A stretch of DNA of 64,000 nt, from NCBI RefSeq assembly GCF_900129295.1, contig NZ_FQUU01000006.1, positions 124,001-188,000 on the forward strand, read 5' to 3'. Position numbers and translations under genes: made by a program. The notes beneath the pieces are model-generated. The model saw nothing but the letters and a program-made list of their open reading frames with translations, did not search any database and was not told the origin of the DNA. Source of the stretch: Flavisolibacter ginsengisoli DSM 18119. Lineage in GTDB: Bacteria > Bacteroidota > Bacteroidia > Chitinophagales > Chitinophagaceae. Positions 1 through 8,612 of this stretch are shown in pieces. The stretch's first letter is position 1; each line of letters begins with the position of its first letter.

Positions 1-1609
1 ATACTTTATCCTGCACCTTCACCACTTTCATAATACCCCTTTTGGTAAAGGCTATGATATCATCCAGGTCAGAACATTCTACCAGGAATTCATCCTTTTT
101 AAGTGAGGTACCTATAAATCCTTCCTCCCGGTTTAAGTAAAGCCTTGTATTGGCAATAGCTACGTGTTTGGCTTCAATAACTTCAAAGATCTTTATCTCG
201 GTCTTCCTTTCCTTTCCTTTACCGTATTTCTTCAATAAGCCTTCAAAATAAGTGATAGCATAGTCATTTAAGTATTCAAGGTCATGCTTCACTTGCTTTA
301 TCTGTGCTTCCAGGTCCTTGATCTGCGCATTCAACTCCTCTATATCTAATTTATAAATGCGGCGTACAGGCTTTTCGGTAAGTTTTAAAATATCCTCCCG
401 CGTAACAGGCCTTCTTAATTGCTTTGTAAACGGACCAAATGCCTTATCAATGGATTGTATTACTTTTTCCCAGGTCTCATGTTTTTTCTCCAGCTCTTTG
501 TAGATCTTTTCTTCAAAGAATATTTTTTCCAATGAGGTATAGTGCCATTTATCCTGCAGTTCACCAAGCCTGATCTCAAGCTCTTTTTGCAAAAGCTCCT
601 TTGTATTTTCCGCAGATATCTTTAATAATTCATTGACAGAAACAAAATGTGGCTTTTGATCTATAATGACACAGGTATTGGGCGAAATAGAAACCTCGCA
701 ATCAGTGAATTTATATAAGGCATCAATAGTAATATCCGGGGATATCCCTGGTGCAAGGTCCACCTGGATCTCAACTTCTGCTGCAGTATTATCTGTTACT
801 TTTTTGATCTTGATCTTTCCATTATCATTTGCCTTCACTATGCTGTCCATAAGGCTTGAAGTGGTCACTCCGTATGGCACGCTCTTGATCAATAAAGTCT
901 TTTTATCCAATTCCTCAATATGAGCCCGCACTTTTACCTTGCCCCCTCTCATACCCTGGTTATAGTCACTTACATCTGCCATGGCACCAGTAAGGAAGTC
1001 TGGGTATAGGTCAAATTTTCTGCCCTTTAAATATTTAATAGCGGCTTCACAGATCTCGCAGAAATTATGTGGTAATACCTTGGTGGCCAAACCCACAGCT
1101 ATGCCTTCCGCCCCGTGTGCCAGCAATAAAGGAAATTTAACTGGTAGCGTTATTGGTTCATTTTTACGACCATCATAGCTCAATTGCCAGTTGGTTGTTT
1201 TTGGATTAAAGACCACCTCAAGCGCAAACTTGCTCAGGCGCCCTTCAATATACCTCGATGCTGCTGCATCATCACCTGTGCGTATATCTCCCCAATTCCC
1301 CTGGGTATCAATCAACAGGTCCTTCTGGCCCATATTTACCAAGGCATCTCCAATTGATGCATCTCCATGCGGATGGTATTGCATGGTTTGCCCTATAACA
1401 TTAGCCACCTTATTAAAACGGCCGTCATCCATTTCCTTCATTGCATGTAATATCCGTCGTTGTACAGGTTTTAGCCCATCTTCAACAGCAGGTACAGCCC
1501 TTTCCAGGATCACGTAGGAAGCATAATCAAGAAACCATGTTTTATACTGACCATTGATACCATGGTCATTTTGAAGATGTTCGTAGTTTTTGTTTTTCGT
1601 AGTACTCAT
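1..1609 (-). CDS. parC: DNA topoisomerase IV subunit A (partial, 3' end outside window)
   Basis: Breakage-reunion subunit of the type IIA topoisomerase that unlinks daughter chromosomes; works with ParE as an A2B2 complex in the cytoplasm. Translating the minus strand from the ATG at 1609 gives an open frame of 536 residues running off the left edge. Visible family features are the quinolone-region motif HPHGDASIGDAL (Ser85) and the catalytic tyrosine in AAASRYIEGRL (Tyr120). A Lys/Glu-rich coiled-coil stretch follows at about residues 370-440. The C-terminal beta-pinwheel region is not in view. It lies downstream of parE and a DUF1835 gene on the same strand, with a 54-bp gap, so the three are probably co-transcribed. 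ParC is preferred over GyrA because of the adjacent parE and the operon layout common in Bacteroidota; GyrA is the only real alternative. Confidence 0.93.
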   Translation of the reverse strand, partial: MSTTKNKNYEHLQNDHGINGQYKTWFLDYASYVILERAVPAVEDGLKPVQRRILHAMKEMDDGRFNKVANVIGQTMQYHPHGDASIGDALVNMGQKDLLIDTQGNWGDIRTGDDAAASRYIEGRLSKFALEVVFNPKTTNWQLSYDGRKNEPITLPVKFPLLLAHGAEGIAVGLATKVLPHNFCEICEAAIKYLKGRKFDLYPDFLTGAMADVSDYNQGMRGGKVKVRAHIEELDKKTLLIKSVPYGVTTSSLMDSIVKANDNGKIKIKKVTDNTAAEVEIQVDLAPGISPDITIDALYKFTDCEVSISPNTCVIIDQKPHFVSVNELLKISAENTKELLQKELEIRLGELQDKWHYTSLEKIFFEEKIYKELEKKHETWEKVIQSIDKAFGPFTKQLRRPVTREDILKLTEKPVRRIYKLDIEELNAQIKDLEAQIKQVKHDLEYLNDYAITYFEGLLKKYGKGKERKTEIKIFEVIEAKHVAIANTRLYLNREEGFIGTSLKKDEFLVECSDLDDIIAFTKRGIMKVVKVQDKV

Positions 1610-1663
1610 TGCATTTTATTTTCTTTCCACGGTACCCTATACCAGGAAAATCAGGATAGGTTG

Positions 1664-2509
1664 TTATTTGGTTTCCAGGCTTACTTCTTCTACTGTATTA
1701 TTTTTCAGACGCACCTCAAAATCTTTCCAGCCTTTATTAGTGTCGCCATGAATCTCCATTTTATCTTCTTCAGCCATTTTTTTCATACGCCATAAAAGAA
1801 ATACATCCCCGGTCTTAATTTTCATTTTACCAAGAATTCCACTCATGGCTTTGTTGCCTTTCTGCCATTCATTTGTTAACCCTTTCAGTATCTCAGCATC
1901 ATAAAAATCTTCTTTCTTTCCAGCTATCTTTTTGCCTCCCTCCAGCATACGTACCATATCATTTTCAGAACAAAGCTTTTTCCATTCATCCGGATCCACT
2001 TCAAATTCACTGGGCGTAACTTTCCTGTTGAGTTTTTTAGCTTTCAGAAACTCTTTCGGTTGTATCTCATGCAATGAAGTAGGATAGAAAATATTTCCCT
2101 TTTCATTTATAAAAGGAAGATTATTTAAGTAAAGGATCACTACCCTTCCCTGGAAGGACTGGAGTTGAGATATCAGCCAATAATAACCACATACATCATG
2201 CTGGTTTTGGCCCATCCAGATCCACACTTCCTCTTTCACATTCTCCTCCAGTTCCCTTTTGAGGTTGTGTACAGCAAGGCGGTCATCTACCATTTCTGTT
2301 AACTGTTCTGTATTGTACGGCGAAAGTTCAAGCAACCCTTTCCACCAATCTCTCCGCTGCTGGTAACCCTCAGCTTCATATATATCAGCAATAGGTCCTA
2401 CAGCATAATCATCCCGTATGATCTCAACTCTTCCTGATAAACTTTCATCAAGTTCTATTGCCTTTTTTAATACTTCTATATCCTGTTGTTGAAAAACAAT
2501 ATGTATCAT
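1664..2509 (-). CDS. DUF1835 domain protein between parE and parC
   Basis: A 281-residue soluble protein without signal peptide or membrane segment. The N-terminal part (about 1-120) has the look of the DUF1835 family: a short beta strand MIHIVFQQQD, then an acidic/aromatic region with DDYAVGPI and RRDWW. The C-terminal half resembles the companion DUF3658-type region. No biochemical function is established for the family as far as I know. It starts 40 bp downstream of the parE stop and ends 54 bp before parC, so it is the middle gene of a topoisomerase IV transcription unit. That position suggests, but does not prove, a link to topoisomerase IV or chromosome segregation. Family assignment is from recall of the domain and is less certain than those of its neighbours. 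Confidence 0.75.
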   Translation of the reverse strand: MIHIVFQQQDIEVLKKAIELDESLSGRVEIIRDDYAVGPIADIYEAEGYQQRRDWWKGLLELSPYNTEQLTEMVDDRLAVHNLKRELEENVKEEVWIWMGQNQHDVCGYYWLISQLQSFQGRVVILYLNNLPFINEKGNIFYPTSLHEIQPKEFLKAKKLNRKVTPSEFEVDPDEWKKLCSENDMVRMLEGGKKIAGKKEDFYDAEILKGLTNEWQKGNKAMSGILGKMKIKTGDVFLLWRMKKMAEEDKMEIHGDTNKGWKDFEVRLKNNTVEEVSLETK

Positions 2510-2549
2510 TCGCTTTGGTTATTTTAATAGGAAGCTGGCCTTAAATACA

Positions 2550-4445
2550 TCAGGCAACTGCTTCTTCAACAGTATCTAACTCTACCTTAAGATTATTTAT
2601 AATGAATTCCTGTCTTTCCTGGGTGTTTTTCCCCATATAATATTCCAGTAGTTGTTGAATATGGTCTCCGTGTTCTAAAATCACTGGTTGCAATCTCATT
2701 TCTTCCCCTATAAAACGACCAAATTCATCCGGAGATATCTCTCCCAATCCTTTAAAACGTGTGATCTCCGGTTTAGACCCTAACTTCCTCACAGCGGCCT
2801 GTTTTTCCTGTTCAGAATAGCAATAGATTGTTTCCTGTTTATTCCTTACCCTGAATAATGGAGTTTCCAGTATATAAACATGGTTGTTCTTAACAAGATC
2901 CGGGAAAAATTGCAGGAAGAATGTCATGATCAGCAAACGGATATGCATGCCATCCACATCAGCATCAGTGGCTATTACTATCCTGTTGAATCGCAAACCT
3001 TCCAGCCCTTCCTCTATATTAAGGGCATGCTGTAAAAGGTTCAATTCTTCATTTTCATACACAACCTTTTTGCTCATGCCAAAACAATTCAATGGCTTTC
3101 CACGCAAACTAAAAACAGCCTGGGTTTCCACCTTCCTTGCTTTGGTGATTGATCCACTGGCAGAATCACCCTCCGTTATAAATATGGTAGTCTCTTTCTG
3201 GGTGGCAAAAAACTCCTGCTTGTTTTTGGCTGGCGGTTCTTCATTCAGATGAACCCGGCAATCCCGCAATTTCTTATTATGCAGGTTAGCTTTTTTAGCT
3301 CTTTCATTAGCCAGCTTTTTAATGCCTGCAAGGTCTTTTCGCTCCCTTTCACTTTGCTCTATTCGTTTTTTTAATGCATCGGCAACCGTTGGGTTTTTAT
3401 GTAAGTAATTATCAAGTTGCTTAGATAAAAAATCAAGAATAAACTGCCGCATACTTGGCCCCCCATCCTCCACATTCAGGGAGCCTAATTTGGTCTTGGT
3501 CTGGGATTCAAATACTGGCTCGACTACTCTTACGGAAATAGCCGCTACAATACTTTGACGTATATCAGAGGCATCGTAATCCTTCTTAAAGAAATCACGG
3601 ATCACTTTTATATAAGCTTCCCTGAATGCCTGTTGGTGTGTTCCTCCTTGCGTGGTATGTTGTCCATTGACGAAACTGTAGTAGTCTTCTCCATAATCAT
3701 TATTATGAGTAATGGCAACCTCGATATCATCACCTTTGAGATGAATGATGGGATAACGCAATTCATCAGCATTTGTATTGCGTTCCAGCAGGTCTAGTAA
3801 CCCATTTTTACTGATATAGGATTTACCATTGAAAACAATACGCATCCCTGCATTCAAAAAGCAGTAATTCCAGATCTGCTTTTCCAGGTATTCAGAAATA
3901 AAATGATAATTCTTAAATATCGTCTCGTCAGGAATAAATGTTACCAGGGTTCCATTTTCACCATCGCTTTTGGTTTCCTTGCTTTCTTTTACCAGCACCC
4001 CCCTTTCAAACTCGGCCTCCTTTACCTTACCATCTCTGAAAGATGCCACCTTAAAATAGCTGCTCAAAGCATTTACAGCCTTGGTACCCACTCCATTTAA
4101 ACCAACACTTTTCTGGAATACCTTGCTATCATACTTTGCACCGGTATTGATCTTGCTTACCACATCAACCACCTTCCCTAAAGGAATTCCTCTGCCATAA
4201 TCCCGGATAGTTACAGAAATATCTTTAATAGATACCTCGATAGACCGACCATAACCCATCGTATATTCATCAATGCAGTTATCAATTACTTCTTTTACTA
4301 AAACATAAATTCCATCATCCGGGCTGGAGCCATCTCCTAACTTTCCAATATACATACCCGGTCTAAGCCTAATATGCTCCTTCCAGTCGAGACTTTTGAT
4401 ACTATCCTCTGTATATTCAAAGAGATTTTTTTTAGTTTCTGCCAT
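2550..4445 (-). CDS. parE: DNA topoisomerase IV subunit B
   Basis: ATPase subunit of topoisomerase IV, 631 residues, the usual ParE length. GHKL ATPase features: EVIDN with Asn56, the glycine turn RDYGRGIP (81-88) and the ATP-lid motif [13 protein letters not shown] (115-127). The transducer domain follows, then the TOPRIM domain with the catalytic acid in [10 protein letters not shown] (Glu425) and the metal-binding DADVD (494-498). The C-terminal part (about 540-625) carries the RFKGLGE motif that contacts ParC. It is first in the minus-strand run parE, DUF1835, parC. A TATATTTG box (4633-4640, minus) lies about 190 bp upstream and is the best promoter candidate. Length, lack of a large GyrB-type insertion and linkage to parC favour ParE over GyrB. 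Confidence 0.95.
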   Translation of the reverse strand: MAETKKNLFEYTEDSIKSLDWKEHIRLRPGMYIGKLGDGSSPDDGIYVLVKEVIDNCIDEYTMGYGRSIEVSIKDISVTIRDYGRGIPLGKVVDVVSKINTGAKYDSKVFQKSVGLNGVGTKAVNALSSYFKVASFRDGKVKEAEFERGVLVKESKETKSDGENGTLVTFIPDETIFKNYHFISEYLEKQIWNYCFLNAGMRIVFNGKSYISKNGLLDLLERNTNADELRYPIIHLKGDDIEVAITHNNDYGEDYYSFVNGQHTTQGGTHQQAFREAYIKVIRDFFKKDYDASDIRQSIVAAISVRVVEPVFESQTKTKLGSLNVEDGGPSMRQFILDFLSKQLDNYLHKNPTVADALKKRIEQSERERKDLAGIKKLANERAKKANLHNKKLRDCRVHLNEEPPAKNKQEFFATQKETTIFITEGDSASGSITKARKVETQAVFSLRGKPLNCFGMSKKVVYENEELNLLQHALNIEEGLEGLRFNRIVIATDADVDGMHIRLLIMTFFLQFFPDLVKNNHVYILETPLFRVRNKQETIYCYSEQEKQAAVRKLGSKPEITRFKGLGEISPDEFGRFIGEEMRLQPVILEHGDHIQQLLEYYMGKNTQERQEFIINNLKVELDTVEEAVA

Positions 4446-4632
4446 AGGATTATTTCAAGAGTAATTTGAGTAAAAATAAATGGATTGAGCTTACCAGAGT
4501 TATTTAGCTACCTGATAGTATGTTTTGACTTGAAGGTCCTGAATATCATAGCAGCTCTTTAGCCTGGTTTTTACCTTTTTACGGGCCAAATATTTATATA
4601 AATATCTTTTAATCTACCAGCTCAACAGTGGG

Positions 4633-4640
4633 CAAATATA
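4633..4640 (-). promoter_or_regulatory. Candidate -7 promoter box for parE
   Basis: Minus strand reads TATATTTG, an exact fit to the Bacteroidota -7 consensus TAnnTTTG, in the context GTTATATTTGCC. No clear -33 TTG is placed at the usual distance. It would give a leader of about 180 nt before parE. Confidence 0.45.
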
Positions 4641-4787
4641 ACAAAAAAACCTGCTCATTTTACTAAATTGTTTAGTTTTTTAAAAATATTTTTGGGTAAA
4701 TTTTTTTATACATCTAGCTGATATTCAATGCTTTAAAAACTTAAGTATTTTTTGCAGACTTTCTGGTATTTATGGATTGAAAACCCC

Positions 4788-4795
4788 TAATTTTG
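4788..4795 (+). promoter_or_regulatory. Candidate -7 promoter box for the small acidic-tail gene
   Basis: TAATTTTG matches TAnnTTTG exactly, about 135 bp upstream of the start at 4929. No -33 element is at the expected spacing, so this is a weak candidate. Confidence 0.3.
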
Positions 4796-4928
4796 ATCTT
4801 ATACAAGGCATGTTTAAATGTCTTAAAGACCAAAGCTGCTTCACTACCCATAAATTCTACTTACAACCTTATTAGCTTACTAACCCATAGTAAGAGTTAA
4901 TAAACCACCCAAAAACGGAGGAATGAAT

Positions 4929-5195
4929 ATGTATTCGTATGGATTGCTGGAACCCGGATGTTATTATCTTGTACAGGAACAAGTTGATTCGCCAATTGAA
5001 TTGATAAAAGTGACAATGGAGAGTGACCACTGTATGTATGTATTTAAATACAGGGATGAACTGAAAACAGAATGGAAAAAAAAGAATGACAAGCTTTTCG
5101 ATATATTGGAATGTTTGAATGATGCCATGGTCGAGGCATGGGAGAAGCATTATAATAATAATGAAGAAACATACTATGAAGAAGATGATGATTAA
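4929..5195 (+). CDS. Small hypothetical protein with acidic C-terminus
   Basis: An 88-residue cytosolic protein, aromatic-rich at the N-terminus (repeated Tyr in the first 15 residues), with a Trp/Lys segment EWKKKNDKLFDILECLNDAM and a very acidic end of six Glu/Asp in the last eight residues. I do not recognise a named family. Two in-frame ATGs are possible, at 4923 and 4929. The strong Shine-Dalgarno GGAGG at 4917-4921 sits 1 nt from the first and 7 nt from the second, so 4929 is preferred. A purine-rich ribosome-binding site this good is unusual among neighbouring genes and supports real translation. It stands alone between parE (divergent) and the aminopeptidase gene. Function unknown. 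Confidence 0.6.
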   Translation: MYSYGLLEPGCYYLVQEQVDSPIELIKVTMESDHCMYVFKYRDELKTEWKKKNDKLFDILECLNDAMVEAWEKHYNNNEETYYEEDDD

Positions 5196-5249
5196 CATCG
5201 TCATCTTCTTTCTGGTATATTATATATAATTGGCAGGTTTCTATTTAAT

Positions 5250-5283
5250 ATGAATGGTTTATCTTAAAGCCCAAACCATTCAT
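5250..5283 (+). promoter_or_regulatory. Perfect 11-bp inverted repeat touching a start codon
   Basis: ATGAATGGTTT (5250-5260) and AAACCATTCAT (5273-5283) are exact reverse complements around a 12-nt spacer. The second arm ends on the base before the ATG at 5284. In RNA this would form an 11-bp hairpin covering the ribosome-binding region; as DNA it could be an operator. No T-tract follows, so it is not an intrinsic terminator. Confidence 0.65.
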
Positions 5284-6930
5284 ATGCACTCCATAACTAA
5301 CAGGCGACTGTTTATAATAGCGATATCGCTTATAACTGTCATTACCACAAAGGCTCAAAAAGACCTGCCAGGGGATTATTTATCAAAAGAATTCCACAGA
5401 TCCCGTAGAGAAGCGGCTCGTAAACTCATGCCCGATAACTCGGTGATGTTTGTCTTTGCTGCCCCTACCCGAACCTTTTCCAATGATATTAACTACTTCT
5501 ACCACCAGAATCCTGATCTCTTTTATTTTACAGGTTATAAAGAACCAAACTCGGTATTACTGATCTTTAAGGAGGACCAGCCAGCATTGGATGGATCGCA
5601 ATTCAATGAATTGTTTTTCATTCAAAAAAGAAATGCCCTGGCAGAACAATGGACAGGCCGCAGACTAGGCGTGGAAGGTGTTAAAGAAAAACTTGGTTTT
5701 ACACATGTTTATAATAACGATGCATTCAAGGAATTTCCATTAGACCTGTCAAAGTTTAAAACTGTCATATTCGGAAGCCTGCCCGAAGGCCTGACTGATG
5801 AAACCAATGAGAAAGCAGATTTATATGACCTGGTTGCCCAGTTCAGGCAAAAAATACAATTGCCAGACAATTATTCAAACTCGCTTTATAAAGACCTGGG
5901 AATTTTCTACGGGAGAGCATCTATGCCCAATATGGACAGGACCATCAATGCCTTTAAAACAAAAATGGCTTCAACCCCTGTATACAAGGATAATGAGCTG
6001 GTAAATGCGATAGTAAATATCAAAGATGAAAAAGACCTTGACAGGGTGAAACAACAGATAGCTGATGCCAGGAACAATACTTTTTTATTTGACCAGATCA
6101 CAGGTGCCTTAAGGGAGATCAAAACTCCTGAGGAGTTATCCCTTATCAGGAAAGCAGTTGAGATTTCATGCCTTGGGCAAAATGAGGTAATGAAGACAGT
6201 TCGCCCGGATATGTCTGAATTAGAGATCCAGGGTCTTCATGAATATATACACAAAAGATATGGCGCTGAAGAAGTTGGGTATGGTTCTATCATAGGCGCT
6301 GGTGAAAATGGATGCATCCTGCATTATATGGAAAACACCAAAACGCGCGTAGGTAACGATCTTTTGTTGATGGATGTAGGCGCAGAATATCATGGTTATT
6401 CTGCAGACGTTACAAGAACAGTTCCAGTAGACGGTAAGTTCTCGCCGGAAGAAAAAGCTATTTATACCCTTGTCTATGATGCCCAGGAAGCTGCATTCAA
6501 ATTATTGAAAGATGGTGCTAAATGGGCAGATGCTTCCGTGGCTGCAAAAGATGTCATAGCCAATGGCCTAGTAAAATTGGGGATAATTAAAAATAAAGAA
6601 GAAGTATCCAAATACTATCCGCATGGTCTCTCTCACCATATCGGGCTTGATGTACATGATAAAGGAATATCTCAAACCCTGAAGAAAGGAATGGTTATAA
6701 CCATAGAGCCAGGCATATATATTCCCTCCGATAGTCCTTGCGATAAAAAATGGTGGGGTATCAGTGTACGGATTGAAGATGACGCGTTGATCAAGGAAAA
6801 CGGATATGAATTATTATCCTCTTTTGCACCCCGTTCTATTGAAGGAATAGAAAAAATGATTGCCGAAAACAGTGTTTTAGATAATTACAAAACACCCGCA
6901 TTAAAGAGTGCTGCGAAAAAATCATTTTGA
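5284..6930 (+). CDS. Secreted aminopeptidase P family protein (Xaa-Pro aminopeptidase)
   Basis: Dinuclear-metal peptidase (M24B) that removes an N-terminal residue preceding proline. From the ATG at 5284 it has 548 residues. The first 25 form a signal peptide (basic start HSITNRR, hydrophobic core, TKAQ), so it acts in the periplasm or is exported. The N-terminal aminopeptidase P domain spans about 40-200 and the pita-bread catalytic domain about 270-520. All five metal ligands are visible: Asp364 and Asp375 in MDVGAEYHGYSADVTR, His451 in HGLSHHIGLD, Glu475 in IEPGIY and Glu498 in VRIEDD. An in-frame ATG at 5254 is rejected because it puts a non-signal extension ahead of the signal peptide and lies inside an inverted repeat. 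Its end overlaps the convergent peptide-binding lipoprotein gene by 9 bp; both fit peptide scavenging. Confidence 0.92.
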   Translation: MHSITNRRLFIIAISLITVITTKAQKDLPGDYLSKEFHRSRREAARKLMPDNSVMFVFAAPTRTFSNDINYFYHQNPDLFYFTGYKEPNSVLLIFKEDQPALDGSQFNELFFIQKRNALAEQWTGRRLGVEGVKEKLGFTHVYNNDAFKEFPLDLSKFKTVIFGSLPEGLTDETNEKADLYDLVAQFRQKIQLPDNYSNSLYKDLGIFYGRASMPNMDRTINAFKTKMASTPVYKDNELVNAIVNIKDEKDLDRVKQQIADARNNTFLFDQITGALREIKTPEELSLIRKAVEISCLGQNEVMKTVRPDMSELEIQGLHEYIHKRYGAEEVGYGSIIGAGENGCILHYMENTKTRVGNDLLLMDVGAEYHGYSADVTRTVPVDGKFSPEEKAIYTLVYDAQEAAFKLLKDGAKWADASVAAKDVIANGLVKLGIIKNKEEVSKYYPHGLSHHIGLDVHDKGISQTLKKGMVITIEPGIYIPSDSPCDKKWWGISVRIEDDALIKENGYELLSSFAPRSIEGIEKMIAENSVLDNYKTPALKSAAKKSF

Positions 6931-8553
6931 AGTCTTTGCAATTTGAACTTTTCTCAATTCTAAAAGATTCAGTGCATTAGGCTCAAACCCTGAAACATTT
7001 GTTTGCACCAGGTGAACTACCTTGTCATACCATAAGGGAACCACTGGTGCATCTTCCATCATTACCTGGTCAGCCTGTTGATATAACCGGTAACGTATAG
7101 AGTCATTTGTTTCCCTGATTGCTTTTTCAAACAAAACATCAAATTCCTTGTTTGAATATCTTGTATAATTGGGGGGAGCCGGGTTTTTCGAATAAAATAC
7201 TGACAGGTAATTTTCAGCATCCGGGTAATCTGCTATCCAGCTTCCACGAAAGAATAATGTTCTTGAGTTGGACGTGAGCTCCAGTAGCAAGGATTTCTGC
7301 ACTACATCCACCTGCACCTTCAACCCTATCTCTTCCATCTGCCTGGCAATATAACTACCAATATCAGCATAAATGGGAATGGTCTGTAACTTAATAACCG
7401 TTTGCTCTCCTCGTTTGATACCCGCTTCATCCAAAAGCTTCCTGGCTAATACCGGGTTATAATGATAGCCCTTTACTTTTGTTGAATCAAACGATGGCAA
7501 ACCCACAGGGACAAATCCGGCTGTCGCAGGCGTTCCTAATGAATTCCTTAAATAAAGCACCATCTTTTCCCTGTCAATACTGTAGTTCATAGCCTGTCTC
7601 ACCTTTTTCAATTTCAACGGAGAGTTCTTCAATAAAGGGTTTGACTCGTCTACCAGTATTCCGAAATATTCAATATTTAAATATGGATGTGTTTGCAGGG
7701 CTATCTTACCCCGCCAGTCTTTTCTTAGTGTGCCCGTTTTGGTTAATACTTCGTCTTTAAAAGATGCATCTATATCATTGATGAAGTCAAGTTTCTTCTG
7801 CCTGAAAAGGAGAAATTCAGTGGCTCTTGAATCAAAAAAGCTAACCTTGATGCCATTTAGATAAGGAAGTCGCTTCCCCGAAGCATCTGTTTCAAAATAA
7901 TGAGGGTTTTTTCTTAACACCAGGGCCTGCCCTTCTTCCCAGGCCACGAATTGAAAAGGGCCGGTTCCAACAGCATGTCTTCTGAAATCAGTACCATACT
8001 TTAAAACAGCCTCCTTCGCCACAATGGAACAGTATTGCATGGAAAGAATCCCCAGTATAGGATTATAGGGACGAATAAGCTTAACCTGGAATGTAGTATC
8101 ATTAACAGCTTTAAACCCATCTGAGCTATCCACCTTGTCATTGAATATCCAGGACCCTGGGCTGGCCAGGGTCTTATCTACTATTCTTTTCAGGCTGTAT
8201 TCCACATCCCCGGCAGTGAACCTTCTTCCTTTTCCACCTGTAAAACATGGATCGTCATGGAAATAAACATCATTTCGTAAGTAAAAAGTATAAATCGTTT
8301 TGTCCTCCGAAATGGTCCATCTTGTTGCCAGGGAAGGAACAATATTCAAATTATTATCTACTTCCACTATAGTATTGTACAATTGGTGCACAGGCCACAT
8401 AATGGATTGGTTCTTTGCAAAAGCGGGGTCTATAGAAGCAATACCTGTGCTTTCATTGTAATGAAAGATGCCTGTATCTTTTTGCTCACTGTTATAGCAG
8501 CCACTAACTGCTAAAACGGTAATGAATAGTAAATATTTACACCAACTGACCAT
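6922..8553 (-). CDS. ABC transporter substrate-binding lipoprotein (family 5, oligopeptide type)
   Basis: Extracytoplasmic solute-binding protein of the OppA/DppA type, 543 residues. The lipoprotein signal ends in the lipobox AVSGC, with acylated Cys19, followed by a short polar linker. The mature part shows family 5 features: YNTIVEVDNNLNIVPSLA near residue 60, FYLRNDVYFHDD, FTAGDVEYSLKRI, HAVGTGPFQF and PYLNGIKVSFF. It probably binds oligopeptides, although some family members bind other ligands. No permease or ATPase gene of an ABC importer is adjacent, so the partner system must be elsewhere. It converges on, and overlaps by 9 bp, the aminopeptidase P gene, and it diverges from the M1 peptidase gene 59 bp away. 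The grouping of three peptide-related genes is suggestive of a peptide-use module. Confidence 0.88.
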   Translation of the reverse strand: MVSWCKYLLFITVLAVSGCYNSEQKDTGIFHYNESTGIASIDPAFAKNQSIMWPVHQLYNTIVEVDNNLNIVPSLATRWTISEDKTIYTFYLRNDVYFHDDPCFTGGKGRRFTAGDVEYSLKRIVDKTLASPGSWIFNDKVDSSDGFKAVNDTTFQVKLIRPYNPILGILSMQYCSIVAKEAVLKYGTDFRRHAVGTGPFQFVAWEEGQALVLRKNPHYFETDASGKRLPYLNGIKVSFFDSRATEFLLFRQKKLDFINDIDASFKDEVLTKTGTLRKDWRGKIALQTHPYLNIEYFGILVDESNPLLKNSPLKLKKVRQAMNYSIDREKMVLYLRNSLGTPATAGFVPVGLPSFDSTKVKGYHYNPVLARKLLDEAGIKRGEQTVIKLQTIPIYADIGSYIARQMEEIGLKVQVDVVQKSLLLELTSNSRTLFFRGSWIADYPDAENYLSVFYSKNPAPPNYTRYSNKEFDVLFEKAIRETNDSIRYRLYQQADQVMMEDAPVVPLWYDKVVHLVQTNVSGFEPNALNLLELRKVQIAKTSK

Positions 8554-8612
8554 GTAGTAATCAAAAGGGTTCTAAATTAGACAAGTATTTGTTGAAATAA
8601 CAAACCTCTATA

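Larger units (their letters stand above)
4446..4928. other. A+T-rich divergent intergenic region
   Basis: Nearly 480 bp between divergent parE and the small gene at 4929. It holds a perfect 16-bp palindrome at 4590-4605 (ATATTTATATAAATAT), a -7-type box for parE at 4633-4640 (minus) and one for the downstream gene at 4788-4795 (plus). I see no convincing additional gene and no structured RNA that I recognise. Confidence 0.5.

Noticed and set aside
4590-4605. ATATTTATATAAATAT palindrome as an operator
   Set aside because: A+T-only palindromes of this size arise readily in A+T-rich intergenic DNA; no further support.
4872-5204. Hydrophobic minus-strand frame opposite the small acidic-tail gene
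   Set aside because: It is complementary to a gene with a strong ribosome-binding site, its hydrophobicity comes from the antisense of Lys/Glu codons, and no start signal supports it.
5254-5283. Upstream ATG 5254 as start of aminopeptidase P
   Set aside because: It adds ten residues ahead of a good signal peptide and lies inside the inverted repeat.
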